A DNA stretch of 5,545 bases from an uncultured Bacteroidota bacterium (GTDB lineage: Bacteria > Bacteroidota > Bacteroidia > Chitinophagales > Chitinophagaceae), in the NCBI GenBank assembly GCA_903825065.1, contig CAIJZG010000150.1:1-5545 (forward strand), given 5' to 3'. Shown piece after piece: positions 4,998 to 5,545 of the stretch. Numbering within the stretch: position 1 is the stretch's first letter; each line of letters begins with the position of its first letter. The notes under the pieces are model-generated. The model made no database searches and had not been told where the DNA came from. It worked only from the letters and a program-made list of their open reading frames with translations. A program made the translations under genes and the position numbers.

Positions 4998-5545
4998 AGA
5001 AAAAGCCTCTTTTTAATAGTCTTTATTTTAAACTCATATATATACTTAAAAGCACAGCCATATTTAGATCTTTTAAATATTCAAAATACAACTGGACCTA
5101 ATTTCAATTTCTTTAATAATACAAACAGGTTAGTCCATTTTAATACTTAATTAAATCTGCCTATAAAGCTCAATAAAGAAGGCTCGAAACTATTGCTATT
5201 TAGCCCTTTTTTTGAAAAATGGGATGTAAATACTATTTCAAATACAAACAATATTTTTAAGAACGCAACGAATAGATTTCAATTGAACTCTTTAGGGTTG
5301 CCCATTGGCTTTTTAACAAAACTGAATACTAAATGGAAATTGATAACTGTATTTGTTCCCAGAACTAGTCTGGGAATAGATAATCTAGGCAACACGGCCC
5401 CTTCATTAAAGTTTAATCAATTTGGAGGGTTTGCGCTTTCCACCTATGAGTATAAAAAAACGCTGAAATTCAAGTTTGGTCTGTATTTTAATAAAGAATA
5501 CGGCCGAAAGCTGATCCTACCATTAGCAGGAATCGATTGGAAAAT
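4995..5545 (+). pseudogene. DUF6268-like outer-membrane protein interrupted by an in-frame stop (partial at window end)
   Basis: From ATG 4995 the frame encodes a signal peptide (MRKSLFLIVF... with likely cleavage after KAQ at residues 19-21) and then PYLDLLNIQNTTGPN, the typical beginning of a mature outer-membrane beta-barrel protein. Codon 52 (5148-5150) is TAA. Beyond it the same frame is open for 131 codons to the window edge and reads as a coherent barrel protein: LNLPIKLNKEG, LLLFSPFFEKW, SLGLPIGFL, and FKFGLYFNKEYGRKLILPLAGIDWK in alternating strands. The final PLAGIDWK-type ending is what I associate with the DUF6268 family. No ATG restarts this frame after the stop, so the product would be lost. 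A single substitution, for example from a Tyr codon, would create this TAA. It may be a true pseudogene, a recent mutation or a base error. Function of the family is not established. The 3' end lies outside the window. Confidence 0.68.

Overview
The window looks like chromosomal DNA from an AT-rich member of the Bacteroidota, most likely Chitinophagaceae or Sphingobacteriales. Four things point there: an exosortase of the small Bacteroidota type followed by its usual partner membrane protein, the absence of Shine-Dalgarno sequences before the genes, exact copies of the Bacteroidota -7 promoter box (TAnnTTTG) before two genes, and the remains of an outer-membrane DUF6268-type protein. No tRNA, rRNA, CRISPR array, transposase or phage gene is visible.

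Layout. Bases 1-155 are non-coding and hold one AT-rich inverted repeat. 156-1152 (+) is an overlapping two-gene unit: an XrtX-like exosortase and a small membrane protein that probably works with it. Converging on it, 1179-1634 (-) encodes an exported protein with a stand-alone AMPK-beta/CBM48-type glycogen-binding domain. A 148-bp divergent region with a 12-bp direct repeat separates it from a rightward run of three genes: an exported START-domain lipid-binding protein (1783-2439), an AdiC-like APC amino-acid antiporter (2532-3839), and a guanidino-group hydrolase of the dimethylarginine dimethylaminohydrolase/arginine deiminase superfamily (3886-4764). The permease and hydrolase form a plausible functional pair for uptake and breakdown of arginine or methylated arginine to citrulline. 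The START gene may belong to a separate transcript.

At the right end, 4995-5545 is an unlisted gene. A signal peptide and the start of a DUF6268-like outer-membrane protein are cut by one in-frame TAA at codon 52, after which the same frame stays open for 131 codons to the window edge. Its start codon is the last three bases of a 57-bp nested inverted repeat. A second inverted repeat overlaps this one by three bases, and those bases can pair with either of two ATGs. This control region and the interrupted gene are the most unusual parts of the window. The rest is ordinary Bacteroidota housekeeping and envelope content, and I see no clearly new multi-gene system.
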